Below are positions 43,763 through 52,607 of a DNA stretch of 64,000 nucleotides, in pieces (the first letter of the stretch is position 1; every line of letters begins with the position of its first letter). The position numbers and the translations under genes were made by a program. Under the pieces are notes generated by a model, which was given only the letters and a program-made list of their open reading frames with translations, was not told where the DNA came from and ran no database searches. The DNA comes from Shimazuella soli (GTDB lineage Bacteria; Bacillota; Bacilli; Thermoactinomycetales; Thermoactinomycetaceae): NCBI RefSeq assembly GCF_022511585.1, contig NZ_JAKWBN010000010.1, positions 1 to 64,000 of the forward strand, given 5' to 3'.

Positions 43763-44530
43763 TTAATTAGATACAATTTTAAATTCATAGGTAGTTCCCG
43801 TTTTTTGAGAAACTGTATCAATTACAACATCATTCACTCTCATTATTACTTTGCTCGGGTCATCAATGTGAATAAAAACCCACTTTTTGCCGTTTAAATC
43901 AAAAGATTCACTCTTTGACAATTCTTTATCGGCAATGATTTTCCCTTTGATATTATCTTCACGAATTCGAAAATTGACATCTTCAAGTGATTGTATTTGC
44001 ACATGTATATAATCCGCTTGTGAAATAAACCATGTCTGTTCGATGGATGAATCAGAGGATGCTTTCTGTAATGTAAAAATCGGCCTTTCTTTGTTAAATG
44101 AGACAGGAGTTGTTTGATTTTGTAATGGTTGCTTCATCGAATTTGTACTTCCTGATTTCTCACTTGGTATGAAGAGCCATGCGACAAGTGCTGAACTTAA
44201 ACAAGCACCACATATTAATAAATAATATCGATAAGTATACCAAACAGGCTTCTCTTTTGATCGAGCAGATCTACTTCCCCTTCTTCTGGGAGTGAAAGTT
44301 TGTTCTGGACGCCTAAAATGACGATAAGAATCAATAATAGGATCCACATCAACTTCTAAAAAATCAGCGTAAGTAGTAATATATCTTTCTGCCAATTGCC
44401 TTTTTTGAGGCAAATGAGAAAAATCCCCTTCCTCGATTGCTTGCAAATACAACTTAGGTATAGAAAGATGATCTGAAATCTCCTCCAGATCGAGAAAAGA
44501 CGTTTCACGCACTTCTTTAAGTTGACTCAA
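43763..44530 (-). CDS. RodZ-type protein, copy A (divergent)
   Basis: About 255 residues: an N-terminal HTH_25-like domain (LEEISDHLSIPKLYLQAIEEGDFSHLP), a basic Arg/Ser stretch, a membrane helix (YYLLICGACLSSALVAWLF near 110) and an outside beta domain of DUF4115 type to the end. In RodZ, the HTH binds MreB and the outside part the elongation machinery. This copy differs most from the others, with QLAERYITTYADFLEVD in place of FYxRxYLxTY. TTG at 44530 is chosen because GGGGAG precedes it and the longer frame would start inside a terminator hairpin. Confidence 0.7.
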   Translation of the reverse strand: MSQLKEVRETSFLDLEEISDHLSIPKLYLQAIEEGDFSHLPQKRQLAERYITTYADFLEVDVDPIIDSYRHFRRPEQTFTPRRRGSRSARSKEKPVWYTYRYYLLICGACLSSALVAWLFIPSEKSGSTNSMKQPLQNQTTPVSFNKERPIFTLQKASSDSSIEQTWFISQADYIHVQIQSLEDVNFRIREDNIKGKIIADKELSKSESFDLNGKKWVFIHIDDPSKVIMRVNDVVIDTVSQKTGTTYEFKIVSN

Positions 44531-44558
44531 TAGTCTCTCCCCTATCAGTATATAAAAA

Positions 44559-44587
44559 AGAACAGCCCAAGAGAGGGCCATTGCTCT
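44559..44587 (-). terminator. Terminator-like hairpin between RodZ copies A and B
   Basis: AGAGCA..GGCCC pairs with GGG.CTGTTCT with a bulge and TTTTTTATA follows on the minus strand. It overlaps the stop of copy B. Confidence 0.6.
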
Positions 44588-46269
44588 TATTTTTTTACAA
44601 TGTGTATGATTTTTGATGAAGTAACGGGAGTACCGTTAATTGTTACTTTTACATTATCTGGTGAACCTAATACAATATAAAGATCAGGTTTATCTTTGAA
44701 TGTATGGTTATATTCAAAAGTAGCATCTTTACTTGTTAAGGTAACATCTTTTAAATATTTATTAGGATCAGTGGTAGGATTTTGCTGAGTCCGAAGCTGT
44801 ACCCAAGATGTTCCAGATGGATCAAGAACAACTTTTGCAGTATCTGTACCTGTCAGCGTGTAAAGTCCTGCAGATTCCTTTTTCAAGTTCCCCAGAGATG
44901 TACTAGCAGCAGTCTCTTTGGTAGAAGGACCAGCTGTTTGCTGTTTCTGTTCTGTTTTTGTTTCTTCAGTGGTAGTATTTTTTTCTTGAACAACTTTTTT
45001 GTCGTCCTCACTATTTCCTGATAATAAATACCAACCGATACCCACAAGAAGTAGAGCAGCAGCAATACTAGCGATGATAACTCTACTACTAAAGAACCCA
45101 TTTGAGTTTTGAACCGGACGATTTCGAATAGAACTTCTGCGAAGTGTTTTTACTTCTGTTGTATCTTGGGAGATAGAAGATCCTGTCTTGAAATCCCCTG
45201 TATCTCTTGATGCAAAACGAGATTCTTTGAAACCGCCAACTGACCGATTATTACTAATATTTTCCTCTTCTACTGCCGCTTTCTCCTGTAACTCTGTATT
45301 TCCATTTGAAAACTTATTATTAACAGTAGGTAAAGTGTTAGAATTACGAAAGCGTGAAGACCGAGAAAGTATTGTACTTTCTTGGAAAGAATTTGTCTTT
45401 TGTTCTGTTTTAAGTGGTTTTGTATGTTCATTTACGACCTGTTCTGGTTGAGTTGGTCTTTTATTTGCTTGTGTACGAGATAAAGTAGAAGATTCAGGTG
45501 TTTTATTCAATCTTGATGGTACAAATTGTGCAGTACTACTCGCCGTAGATTGAGGTGATGTAACCTGTTTTTTCAAGCGAGAAGATTGTTGTTTCTGAAT
45601 CAATGTCGTCTGTTCTACAGCGGTACTTCCTTCTTTATTAGACGGGTTTACCATAGAGTTTTCATTTGTTACAAAACGTTTTTCTTTTACTGTAGGTGTT
45701 CCACCACGAGTAGTAAGTGCTTGTGATGGTAATAAAGATGGAAACTTTTGTTCCTTTTTAGGCTTATTGCTCGAGAGAACCTGAGGTTTTGCTGTCTTCT
45801 CTAATTCTTCTCGCCTCTGCATCATAGGAAGCTTAGCAGTGTTCGATATTGGATTTGCAATGGTTAGAGCTGTTTTTGCGCTTGTTCGATTAATAGCAGC
45901 CGAAGATTTCGTATTTGGTGATATTTTCGGCATTGCACCAGTTAACCCAAACTTATGCATACCAGTTTGACCCAATTTGTTTAACTGCTCTGTCAATTGA
46001 GAAGCGTCAAATTGACCTGTTTGGTATCGTTCTGCTTGCTCCTTTTTCCGATATTCACGCAAAATGTAATGAGGTTCCACTTTTACACAATTTGCATAAG
46101 ATCGAAGATAGGTTCTCACATAAAATGGACTTGGTAATTTATCGAAATCTCCCTTTTCAATTGCTTCTAAAAACGATTTTTGTATTCTCGTTTTTTCTTG
46201 TACTTCGTCGAGGGACAGTCCTACCGACTCTCGGGCTTGTCGAAGAAAATTACCAATTTCGACAGACAC
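44587..46269 (-). CDS. RodZ-type protein, copy B (long linker)
   Basis: 560 residues: HTH_25 domain at about 5-75 (EVQEKTRIQKSFLEAIEKGDFDKLPSPFYVRTYLRSYA), a very long linker rich in Ser, Thr, Asn and Lys (about 90-400), a membrane helix (VIIASIAAALLLVGIGWYLL near 410), and a C-terminal DUF4115 beta domain with SWVQLRTQQN. It is the copy with the full RodZ plan and so the best candidate for the cell-shape RodZ, though the linker is unusually long and low in complexity. GTG at 46269 is preferred since AGGAGGTG then has proper spacing. Confidence 0.75.
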   Translation of the reverse strand: MSVEIGNFLRQARESVGLSLDEVQEKTRIQKSFLEAIEKGDFDKLPSPFYVRTYLRSYANCVKVEPHYILREYRKKEQAERYQTGQFDASQLTEQLNKLGQTGMHKFGLTGAMPKISPNTKSSAAINRTSAKTALTIANPISNTAKLPMMQRREELEKTAKPQVLSSNKPKKEQKFPSLLPSQALTTRGGTPTVKEKRFVTNENSMVNPSNKEGSTAVEQTTLIQKQQSSRLKKQVTSPQSTASSTAQFVPSRLNKTPESSTLSRTQANKRPTQPEQVVNEHTKPLKTEQKTNSFQESTILSRSSRFRNSNTLPTVNNKFSNGNTELQEKAAVEEENISNNRSVGGFKESRFASRDTGDFKTGSSISQDTTEVKTLRRSSIRNRPVQNSNGFFSSRVIIASIAAALLLVGIGWYLLSGNSEDDKKVVQEKNTTTEETKTEQKQQTAGPSTKETAASTSLGNLKKESAGLYTLTGTDTAKVVLDPSGTSWVQLRTQQNPTTDPNKYLKDVTLTSKDATFEYNHTFKDKPDLYIVLGSPDNVKVTINGTPVTSSKIIHIVKK

Positions 46270-46287
46270 CCCAGCCACCTCCTGATA

Positions 46288-46320
46288 GGTTGTGCATCAA
46301 TCATCAACAATTGCACAACC
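46288..46320. repeat. 9-bp inverted repeat in front of RodZ copy B
   Basis: GGTTGTGCA (46288-46296) and TGCACAACC (46312-46320) flank a 15-base loop. On the minus strand the hairpin ends a few bases before the ribosome site of copy B and has no T-run, so it may stabilise the mRNA or act in translation control rather than terminate. Confidence 0.5.
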
Positions 46321-46341
46321 GACATAAAATTGTCATAAATT

Positions 46342-46941
46342 TTATCCAAGCATACCATTGGATTCTGAAGCTGTCAAAGGCTTTACCTTGTCAGATATTT
46401 CTGCAACCTCTGTGCTTGTTGAGCGGAGATAAACAACAATACCTGCCGCAACCAATAATAACAGAAAACCAGTGATTAGTAATCCATTATAAAACTTAGC
46501 AAATCCTGAATCTTTTTTCTTTTTGGCTTTCTTTTTAGACTTATTTGTCTGTGATTGGTTTTTCACAGCACGTGACATAGTTACCATCTTTTCCGAAGAA
46601 CGTCCAAATTCCTGCTTTTTACTTCGAGAAAGGACCGAGGTTTCATCGGAACGCTGTAGCACTTGTTCTCTTTGAATCCTTGCAGTACGTGACAAGTGCT
46701 CAGCTGCTACCTGTTTACTTTCTTGATAAATCTTAATAACCTTGCGAGGGTCCAAATTTATATAGATGGAATATGTACGAAGATAGGACCGAATATATAC
46801 TGGGCCAGGTAGAGCTTCAAAATCTCCACGTTCAATCGCCTCTAAATATTTTATTTCTATCCTAGTCGCTTCTGACAATTCTTCAATGGAAATACCTAAC
46901 TGTTCACGTGTTGATCGCAAATGGTATCCCAATTCTTTCAA
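46342..46941 (-). CDS. RodZ-type protein, copy C (short)
   Basis: 199 residues: HTH_25 domain (SIEELSEATRIEIKYLEAIERGDFEALPGPVYIRSYLRTY), a basic linker with a KSKKKAKKKKDSG stretch, one membrane helix near 155-175 (FYNGLLITGFLLLLVAAGIVV) and only about 25 residues beyond it. The outside DUF4115 domain is missing. TTG at 46941 follows GGAGG at 9 bases. It lies 15 bases downstream of copy D, so the two are probably co-transcribed. Confidence 0.75.
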   Translation of the reverse strand: MKELGYHLRSTREQLGISIEELSEATRIEIKYLEAIERGDFEALPGPVYIRSYLRTYSIYINLDPRKVIKIYQESKQVAAEHLSRTARIQREQVLQRSDETSVLSRSKKQEFGRSSEKMVTMSRAVKNQSQTNKSKKKAKKKKDSGFAKFYNGLLITGFLLLLVAAGIVVYLRSTSTEVAEISDKVKPLTASESNGMLG

Positions 46942-46956
46942 CTTTTGATCCTCCCT

Positions 46957-47343
46957 CTATTGGAAAAGCATGTAAACCATACCCAAAATGAGGATAATAG
47001 CTACAATCAACCAGAGAGAAGAAATTTTCTTTTTTTTAGCTGGTGACCGCTTAGGTAATTCAACTGCTTCTATCTTTGGCTTTATTGGCGTGGAAGACTG
47101 TTTTGCCATTTGCGATGATTCATACAACTGCAAAAGAGAACTTATATTAAGGTTTAAATACTTTGCATACGTTTTAAGAAAGACGCGTGCGTAAAAAGGA
47201 CTAGGAAGTAAATCATACTCTTCCTTTTCCAAAGCTTGCAAGTATTTCTTCTCAATATTCGTGAGTTCAGTCATATCTTCAAGCGTATAACTTTTTTTCT
47301 CACGCGCTTGTTTCAAGTACTTCCCCACGCCAGCCAAGTGCAT
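46957..47343 (-). CDS. RodZ-type protein, copy D (tail-anchored)
   Basis: 128 residues: HTH_25 domain (TLEDMTELTNIEKKYLQALEKEEYDLLPSPFYARVFLKTYA), a short linker with a basic patch (RSPAKKKK) and a membrane helix (LWLIVAIILILGMVYMLFQ) that ends the protein. The outside domain is absent, which gives a tail-anchored DNA- or MreB-binding type module. GGGGG lies close before the ATG. It is 8 bases downstream of the DUF3388 gene, the place of rodZ (ymfM) in Bacillus. Confidence 0.75.
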   Translation of the reverse strand: MHLAGVGKYLKQAREKKSYTLEDMTELTNIEKKYLQALEKEEYDLLPSPFYARVFLKTYAKYLNLNISSLLQLYESSQMAKQSSTPIKPKIEAVELPKRSPAKKKKISSLWLIVAIILILGMVYMLFQ

Positions 47344-47351
47344 TATCCCCC

Positions 47352-48107
47352 TTAAAAATCTTGTTCCAAGTCTTCAAGTGTGATAGTTTCAGACGAATCT
47401 TGCTTTAATTCAATAATGTAATCAAAATCATCTAAGGAGTATTCGGTTTGTTGGACAAATACATCTGGATGTTCAATTACTTTAGTTGCGTTTAAACTCA
47501 TTATTTCTCTGAGTAGCATTCGGTGCTCTTCATCGCCTCTTCTAGTCGACATAACACCATCGATGATGAAAACCCTTTCTTCGGAGAATTCATCTCTCGT
47601 AAGTTGGCTACGCATTGTTTGTTTCAACAAAGTGGATGACAAAAAAATCCATCTCTTATTTGCACAAACACTGGAAGCAACAATCGATTCTGTTTTCCCA
47701 ATTCGAGGCATGCCTCGAATGCCAATTAGCTGATGACCTTTACGTTGAAATAGCTCTGCCATAAAATCAACCAATATACCTAATTCTTCTCTTGTAAAAA
47801 AATAGGTACGCATATCTTCAGATGACCGTTCTAAATATCTTCCATGTCGAATCGCAATACGATCCACTAATTTAGGAGGTCGAAGTGCTGTTAGCGTAAT
47901 GTCTTCCACTTGCAACAATATATGACGAAGCGATTCAATCTTATCGTGGTTACTCGTTTGTAAGAGTAAACCACGTCGCCGATCTTCAACACCATTGATC
48001 GTGATAATATTGATAGCAAGCATCCCTAATATAGAGGCAACATCACCTAATAACCCTGGTCTGTTTTTATGTATTTGGTACTCCATGTACCATTCTTGAC
48101 TTGCCAT
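47352..48107 (-). CDS. ymfK: DUF3388 family protein (YmfK)
   Basis: 251 residues. An ACT-like regulatory domain occupies about 5-80 (EYQIHKNRPGLLGDVASILGMLAINIITINGVE). A P-loop-like region GIRGMPRIGKTES follows near 140 and then VFIIDGVMSTRRGDEEH. The function is unknown in Bacillus as well. ATG at 48107 is chosen since GAGAGGTG precedes it and the family starts here. It lies immediately before the RodZ array as ymfK precedes rodZ in B. subtilis. Confidence 0.85.
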   Translation of the reverse strand: MASQEWYMEYQIHKNRPGLLGDVASILGMLAINIITINGVEDRRRGLLLQTSNHDKIESLRHILLQVEDITLTALRPPKLVDRIAIRHGRYLERSSEDMRTYFFTREELGILVDFMAELFQRKGHQLIGIRGMPRIGKTESIVASSVCANKRWIFLSSTLLKQTMRSQLTRDEFSEERVFIIDGVMSTRRGDEEHRMLLREIMSLNATKVIEHPDVFVQQTEYSLDDFDYIIELKQDSSETITLEDLEQDF

Positions 48108-48306
48108 GATACCACCTCTCAAAGGAATGACAGGCTTCATGAGCTATACGCATTAGTATAGCACATGTTCTTTTCTCTCGGAAGAGAATACACCTATAAA
48201 ACTCTAGTATGAATGAATAAAAACAAATGTGAAGCTATAAAATCCCCGTGGTTTCGCAAGTCGAAGCCTTTATGATAAAATTGTGTAGAGTTTAGGAGTC
48301 AAAATA

Positions 48307-48345
48307 AAAACGTCTGGAACTCTTCATCAGAGAACCAGACGTTTT
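48307..48345 (-). terminator. Terminator after the DUF3243 gene
   Basis: An 11-bp perfect stem (AAAACGTCTGG/CCAGACGTTTT) with T-runs follows the stop by two bases. Confidence 0.85.
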
Positions 48346-48347
48346 AC

Positions 48348-48596
48348 TTATGTGCGGTCGACTAATTTCACCATAAGATCAGCCATAACACGCTGCTGAT
48401 TTTCATCCGCAACATCCCACAATTCCTTTAACAAACGCTCTTGTTCGTTTTTAGGATCTACGTCTTTTGATAGGTAGTCTCCGATTTCATAAGCAAGATC
48501 ATGTATAGTTGATTTGTCCATTCCAAGACTAGATGCTTGTTCCACACGATCTTGTAAAAATTTTTTCCATTCATCAAAGTTGTGTAGTACAGACAT
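48348..48596 (-). CDS. ymfJ: DUF3243 family protein (YmfJ)
   Basis: 82 residues, all helical (FDEWKKFLQDRVEQASSLGM; DYLSKDVDPKNEQERLLKELWDVADENQQ), matching the DUF3243/YmfJ family of unknown function. ATG at 48596 has GGAGGG upstream; the frame extends ten codons further. It lies between ymfI and ymfK as in Bacillus, but with its own terminator and a 200-base upstream gap. Confidence 0.88.
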   Translation of the reverse strand: MSVLHNFDEWKKFLQDRVEQASSLGMDKSTIHDLAYEIGDYLSKDVDPKNEQERLLKELWDVADENQQRVMADLMVKLVDRT

Positions 48597-48795
48597 GATA
48601 GATTTCCCTCCTAAAGTGAATAACATTCTAAAGATAATATCACCACTTCTTAGAGGAATTATGCGTCGGTCCTATAGGAAAGTATGTCTTTTCGCTAAGA
48701 TGTGACAAGAATTACCAGACACTGGCTCCAAGAACTCATCTATCCCCACTGACCTAAGGAACCTCTACATTTTCTATTATTGAAACTTCCTTTCG

Positions 48796-49539
48796 TTAGT
48801 ACAAACCACCATTTTGATGTATCACTTGTCCAGTTATATAGGATGTTTCTTGTTGACACAAAAATACAACTGTTGATGCAATCTCATGTGGATTCCCTAA
48901 TCTACCCACGGGAATTTCTTCTTCCAAATCTTGAATTTCTTCTTTTGTAAGTTGTTGTCTTAAAAGTTTCGTATCCACTGCTCCAGGTGCAACTGCATTC
49001 ACTGTGATTCCTGATAAAGCAACTTCTTTTGCTAAAGCTTTCGTCATTCCATGAAGAGCGGATTTTGCTGTTGAGTATAAAACTTCTGTTGCTCCGCCAA
49101 CTGATCCCCAGATTGAAGAGACGAATATAATTCTTCCCCATCTTTCTTGCAATTGATGTGGCAAAGTAGTTCTTGCAAGAAGAAAAGCTCCTTTTACATG
49201 TACATCCATCAAACGATGATATTGTTCTGTACTCGAATCTTGGAAGAGGCTTACTTCTGTATGTCCCGCTGCATGTACTAATATTGTTGGTTTTCCCAAT
49301 GAAAAATAAATAGATTTGTATACCTTTTTCACATCTTCTTCTTTGGTAACATCAAGCTTAAAAGCATAAGCATCCACACCATTATCACGACACTGTTGTA
49401 CTACTTCCATTGCTTTTGCTTGGTTCCGATTATAACAAACACCCACATCTACCCCTGCACTAGCTAATTGAGTAGCAATAGCAGCTCCTATCCCTCCACT
49501 AGCACCTGTAATCCATGCGATCTTTTTATCTACTGACAT
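48796..49539 (-). CDS. ymfI: SDR-family oxidoreductase (YmfI)
   Basis: FabG-like NAD(P)-dependent reductase of 247 residues. TGASGGIG near 11, HAAG near 90, the Ser in VSSIWGS and Tyr/Lys in YSTAKSA are complete. The C-terminus TGQVIHQNGGLY is typical of the family. Its substrate is not known. The ATG touches the stop of ymfH directly. It belongs to the ymfF-ymfH-ymfI unit. Confidence 0.92.
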   Translation of the reverse strand: MSVDKKIAWITGASGGIGAAIATQLASAGVDVGVCYNRNQAKAMEVVQQCRDNGVDAYAFKLDVTKEEDVKKVYKSIYFSLGKPTILVHAAGHTEVSLFQDSSTEQYHRLMDVHVKGAFLLARTTLPHQLQERWGRIIFVSSIWGSVGGATEVLYSTAKSALHGMTKALAKEVALSGITVNAVAPGAVDTKLLRQQLTKEEIQDLEEEIPVGRLGNPHEIASTVVFLCQQETSYITGQVIHQNGGLY

Positions 49540-50829
49540 CTATTTTGGCAGTACCAGGGAAACCGCAAATTGTTCAGGTTGAAAATGGTTTCTCAATCTT
49601 TCATTCACATCATCCAAAGTCAGTTTTTCTAATGTAGGAATAATATCAAATAAATCAGCATCCTGAAAGCGATAACTCGTAAACTGATTGGCAATCCATT
49701 CCAATGAATTTAAAGAGCGAAGACTTGCACCAATCCGTTTCTTTTGAATCCGATTGAATTCTTCTTGTGTTATACCAGTAGAGAGACGACGAGGAACCTC
49801 CTCTTGAATACGTTTAATTAACTCTTCAGGCTGATGTGTGTCTCCACCAAACATCGTAAAACCATATCCTTGCTCCAGTGAGTAATCAAAACCAAAAGTA
49901 TCATCTATAATGCCATCATCATATAGAGATTGATAAAAATCGGAAGAAGTACTAAACATAGCGTCTAAACAAATTTGAGTTGCTAGCTCTTGCTTTAAAC
50001 GATCTGTACCAGTACGATTTACTTCTGTATTTTTCTCCTTATAACCCATTAAACATTTTGGAGTCTGTACACTCAATTTCATGATTTTTTTAGCTTCGGA
50101 AACTGCATTGGATTCTCCTGGATAAAATCTATCAATTTTCGCTGGTGGATCGAACTTTTTAGCTGCCTGATTCTCACGAATCAATTGAATCGTTTTTTCA
50201 GCTTCAATACCACCCACTACAAACAACAACATATTACTTGGATGGTAAAAAGTATGGTAACAGTCATATAGTGTTTCTTTCGTAATCTTACTGATAGACT
50301 CAACCGTTCCTGCTATATCAATTTTAACTGGATGATTTTGATAAAACGCTTCGATCAATCCAAAATAAGATCGCCAATCTGGATTGTCATCATACATCTT
50401 AATTTCTTGGCCGATGATTCCTTTTTCTTTTTCTACATTTTGATCCGTAAAATAAGGTTCCTGAACAAAATCTAGGAGTGTTAACAAGTTTTCCATTGTG
50501 TGGTCTGTACAAGAAAACAAGTAAGCCGTACGAGTAAAACTCGTAAAAGCATTTGCTGCAGCTCCTTGTCTTGCAAACTGCTGGAATACATCTTCTCCAG
50601 ATTCTTGTTCAAACATCTTATGCTCAAGAAAATGGGCAATCCCATCTGGTACTTGATGTTTCTCTTGCCCTTCTCTTTGAAAGGTATTGTCAATAGACCC
50701 ATATTTGGTAGTAAAAGTTGCATATGTCTTTTGGAAACCAGGTTTAGGTAATAAGTATACCTGTAGACCATTTGGCAGTTGCTCATAATACAATGTTTCT
50801 TTCAGTTGAGGATGATCTAACTTTTTCAC
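49540..50829 (-). CDS. ymfH: M16-family metallopeptidase YmfH (catalytic-type)
   Basis: 429 residues with the inverted zinc motif HxxEH in IAHFLEHKMFE near 65 and the downstream Glu in EKEKGIIGQEIKMYDD. It is the potentially active partner of the YmfF/YmfH pair, related to pitrilysin-type and mitochondrial processing peptidases. The start overlaps the end of ymfF by 4 bases, which fits a 1:1 complex. The natural substrate is not established. Confidence 0.92.
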   Translation of the reverse strand: MKKLDHPQLKETLYYEQLPNGLQVYLLPKPGFQKTYATFTTKYGSIDNTFQREGQEKHQVPDGIAHFLEHKMFEQESGEDVFQQFARQGAAANAFTSFTRTAYLFSCTDHTMENLLTLLDFVQEPYFTDQNVEKEKGIIGQEIKMYDDNPDWRSYFGLIEAFYQNHPVKIDIAGTVESISKITKETLYDCYHTFYHPSNMLLFVVGGIEAEKTIQLIRENQAAKKFDPPAKIDRFYPGESNAVSEAKKIMKLSVQTPKCLMGYKEKNTEVNRTGTDRLKQELATQICLDAMFSTSSDFYQSLYDDGIIDDTFGFDYSLEQGYGFTMFGGDTHQPEELIKRIQEEVPRRLSTGITQEEFNRIQKKRIGASLRSLNSLEWIANQFTSYRFQDADLFDIIPTLEKLTLDDVNERLRNHFQPEQFAVSLVLPK

Positions 50830-52118
50830 TGTTTTTCCCTCTCTTTTCCACGCAAAGAATATATCGTATCCAATTCAACCTGTTCTGCTACTTTTTTGAT
50901 ATCTTCTTTGGTTATCGCATCAATTTTTTGCAGCAGTTCTTCTAATGTACGAGATTTCCCACTTAAGACAGATTGAAAATGAAAACCGATTAATTCAAAG
51001 GCTCTATCTTGTCCCTCTCGTAATTGGTTGGAAAGTGTTGCTTTGGTTTGTTCTAATTCTCTATCCGTAATTTCGCCATTTTTCATAACTGTTAATTGTT
51101 CTTTTATGATTTCAATCGCACGTTCTAGATTCTTTTCTTCAATACCGCTTTGAATGAACAAAAGCCCTTTGTGGCTTTCAATAGACGAAGAACAATAGTA
51201 TGCTAAACTTTCTTTTTCTCGGACATTCATAAATAATTTAGAATGAGCAAAACCACCAAGAATACCATTGTACATGAGTAGAGCAGGGTAAGCTTCATCA
51301 CGAATAGATATTTGCGTACGACAACCCATGTTTAGTTTACCTTGATTGACATCTAATCGATCAACTGCCATTTTTACTTTGTCAACATGATGAGAAACGG
51401 TTGCAAATGGAACTTCTGCTCTTGTAGCTTTTTGCATCTTATCATCGAAGTATTTTGCAAATAATGTTTTTACTTCTTCACTATCTACATCCCCTACACA
51501 ATAAAGATCGATAGGAGAGCGATCAAGTATTTCATGGTAATGATCGTAAAGTGATTTTGCATCAATTGCCGCAATATCTTCTGCATTTCCATATGTATAG
51601 AGAGAATAAGGTTCCCCTTCGCACATCGTTTGTACACATCGTTCAGCAGCATAACGAATTTTATCATCTTGTAAACTATCTATTCTTTGTTTTAAATTTT
51701 TCTTCTCTGCTTCCACAAAAGCAGGATGAAATTGATTATTTTCCGCAAAAGGATCTAATATAATCTCACAAAATAAGCGGATTCCTTCTTCCAATAAAGA
51801 TGGTGCATCTTGTAAATATGTCTCATTGGCTAAATCCATTCCGAACTGAATTACTTGTCGTTCTCCCCGTTTAAATACATCTCCAAATGAACCAGCACCA
51901 TATAATTCATTGAATTTTTGTCGTAGGGCGACAGTAGTAGGATAAGAACGAGTTCCCCTGCTTAAAACATTTGGCAATAAGGCATTTTTTGTTACCGAAT
52001 CGGATTGCAGTGAATTAGTAATAAATGCAGAAAATGTAGTCGTCTTGAATTTATCACTTGGACAAATATGAAGTCGAATATTTCCTAATGATACAGTTTG
52101 AAAAGTTGCAAAACTCAT
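50826..52118 (-). CDS. ymfF: M16-family protein YmfF (non-catalytic type)
   Basis: 430 residues of M16 fold. The HxxEH motif is missing in the N-terminal half (NALLPNVLSRGTRSYP in its place), while the C-terminal half keeps the glycine-rich NGILGGFAHSKLF and REKESLAYY patterns. It therefore probably serves as the structural partner of YmfH. ATG at 52118 has GAGGTG upstream; the frame reaches 52181. In other Bacilli a nucleoside ABC transporter operon stands just upstream; here only a remnant remains. Confidence 0.92.
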   Translation of the reverse strand: MSFATFQTVSLGNIRLHICPSDKFKTTTFSAFITNSLQSDSVTKNALLPNVLSRGTRSYPTTVALRQKFNELYGAGSFGDVFKRGERQVIQFGMDLANETYLQDAPSLLEEGIRLFCEIILDPFAENNQFHPAFVEAEKKNLKQRIDSLQDDKIRYAAERCVQTMCEGEPYSLYTYGNAEDIAAIDAKSLYDHYHEILDRSPIDLYCVGDVDSEEVKTLFAKYFDDKMQKATRAEVPFATVSHHVDKVKMAVDRLDVNQGKLNMGCRTQISIRDEAYPALLMYNGILGGFAHSKLFMNVREKESLAYYCSSSIESHKGLLFIQSGIEEKNLERAIEIIKEQLTVMKNGEITDRELEQTKATLSNQLREGQDRAFELIGFHFQSVLSGKSRTLEELLQKIDAITKEDIKKVAEQVELDTIYSLRGKEREKQ

Positions 52119-52281
52119 GCATACACCTCTTTCATATGTTTCACCTAATTTACATCTCTTAAAAACCTTAGTAATGATCACTCCACTAGGGTTTTATCGA
52201 TTATAAAGAAGTGGGTACCTTTATTTTACCGCTTATAATCTGTTGTTTGTAGTCCTCTAATTCTTAATGACACTCTGATCG

Positions 52282-52437
52282 TCAATTTTTTTCGTCAACT
52301 CTCGGATCGAAAATTCCATTCTCTTTAAAAGTAATAGCTACGACATTTTTCGTTATTTTTCCTCCTGAATTGCTATCCACTATCCCAAATTTTTGATTTG
52401 GAAATTGATTCGCCTTATCATTAAGTGCTCTATCTAG
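52282..52437 (-). pseudogene. Remnant of a BMP-family nucleoside-binding lipoprotein gene
   Basis: A stretch of 51 codons without a start codon reads ALNDKANQFPNQKFGIVDS, then KNVVAITFKENG, then a stop at 52282. This resembles the middle of BMP-family (PnrA/YufN-like) lipoproteins, AxxYPxxxFxxxDx...NVVxxTFKExEG. An in-frame stop lies upstream, and other parts are gone. In many Bacilli a GntR-BMP-ABC transporter cluster lies between spoIIIE and ymfF, so the location supports decay of such a cluster. The rest of 52119-52573 holds nothing recognisable. Confidence 0.55.
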
Positions 52438-52573
52438 TTAAAATCTGCCCAAGTATTACTTTGGTGATTCCTCTTATTTCTACTGCTTATATTACTCTCC
52501 TTCCTACAGAAAGACATATATTCCTAGTCTGTGTAGGAAAAAATTTTTCAACCATTTTTTCTTATTTTCGTAA

Positions 52574-52602
52574 AAAAAGACACCGTTTGATGGTGTCTTT
52601 TT
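52574..52602 (-). terminator. Terminator after spoIIIE
   Basis: An 11-bp perfect stem (AAAAAGACACC/GGTGTCTTTTT) with a 7-base loop is followed by a T-rich stretch, close to the spoIIIE stop. Confidence 0.9.
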
Positions 52603-52607
52603 GATTT

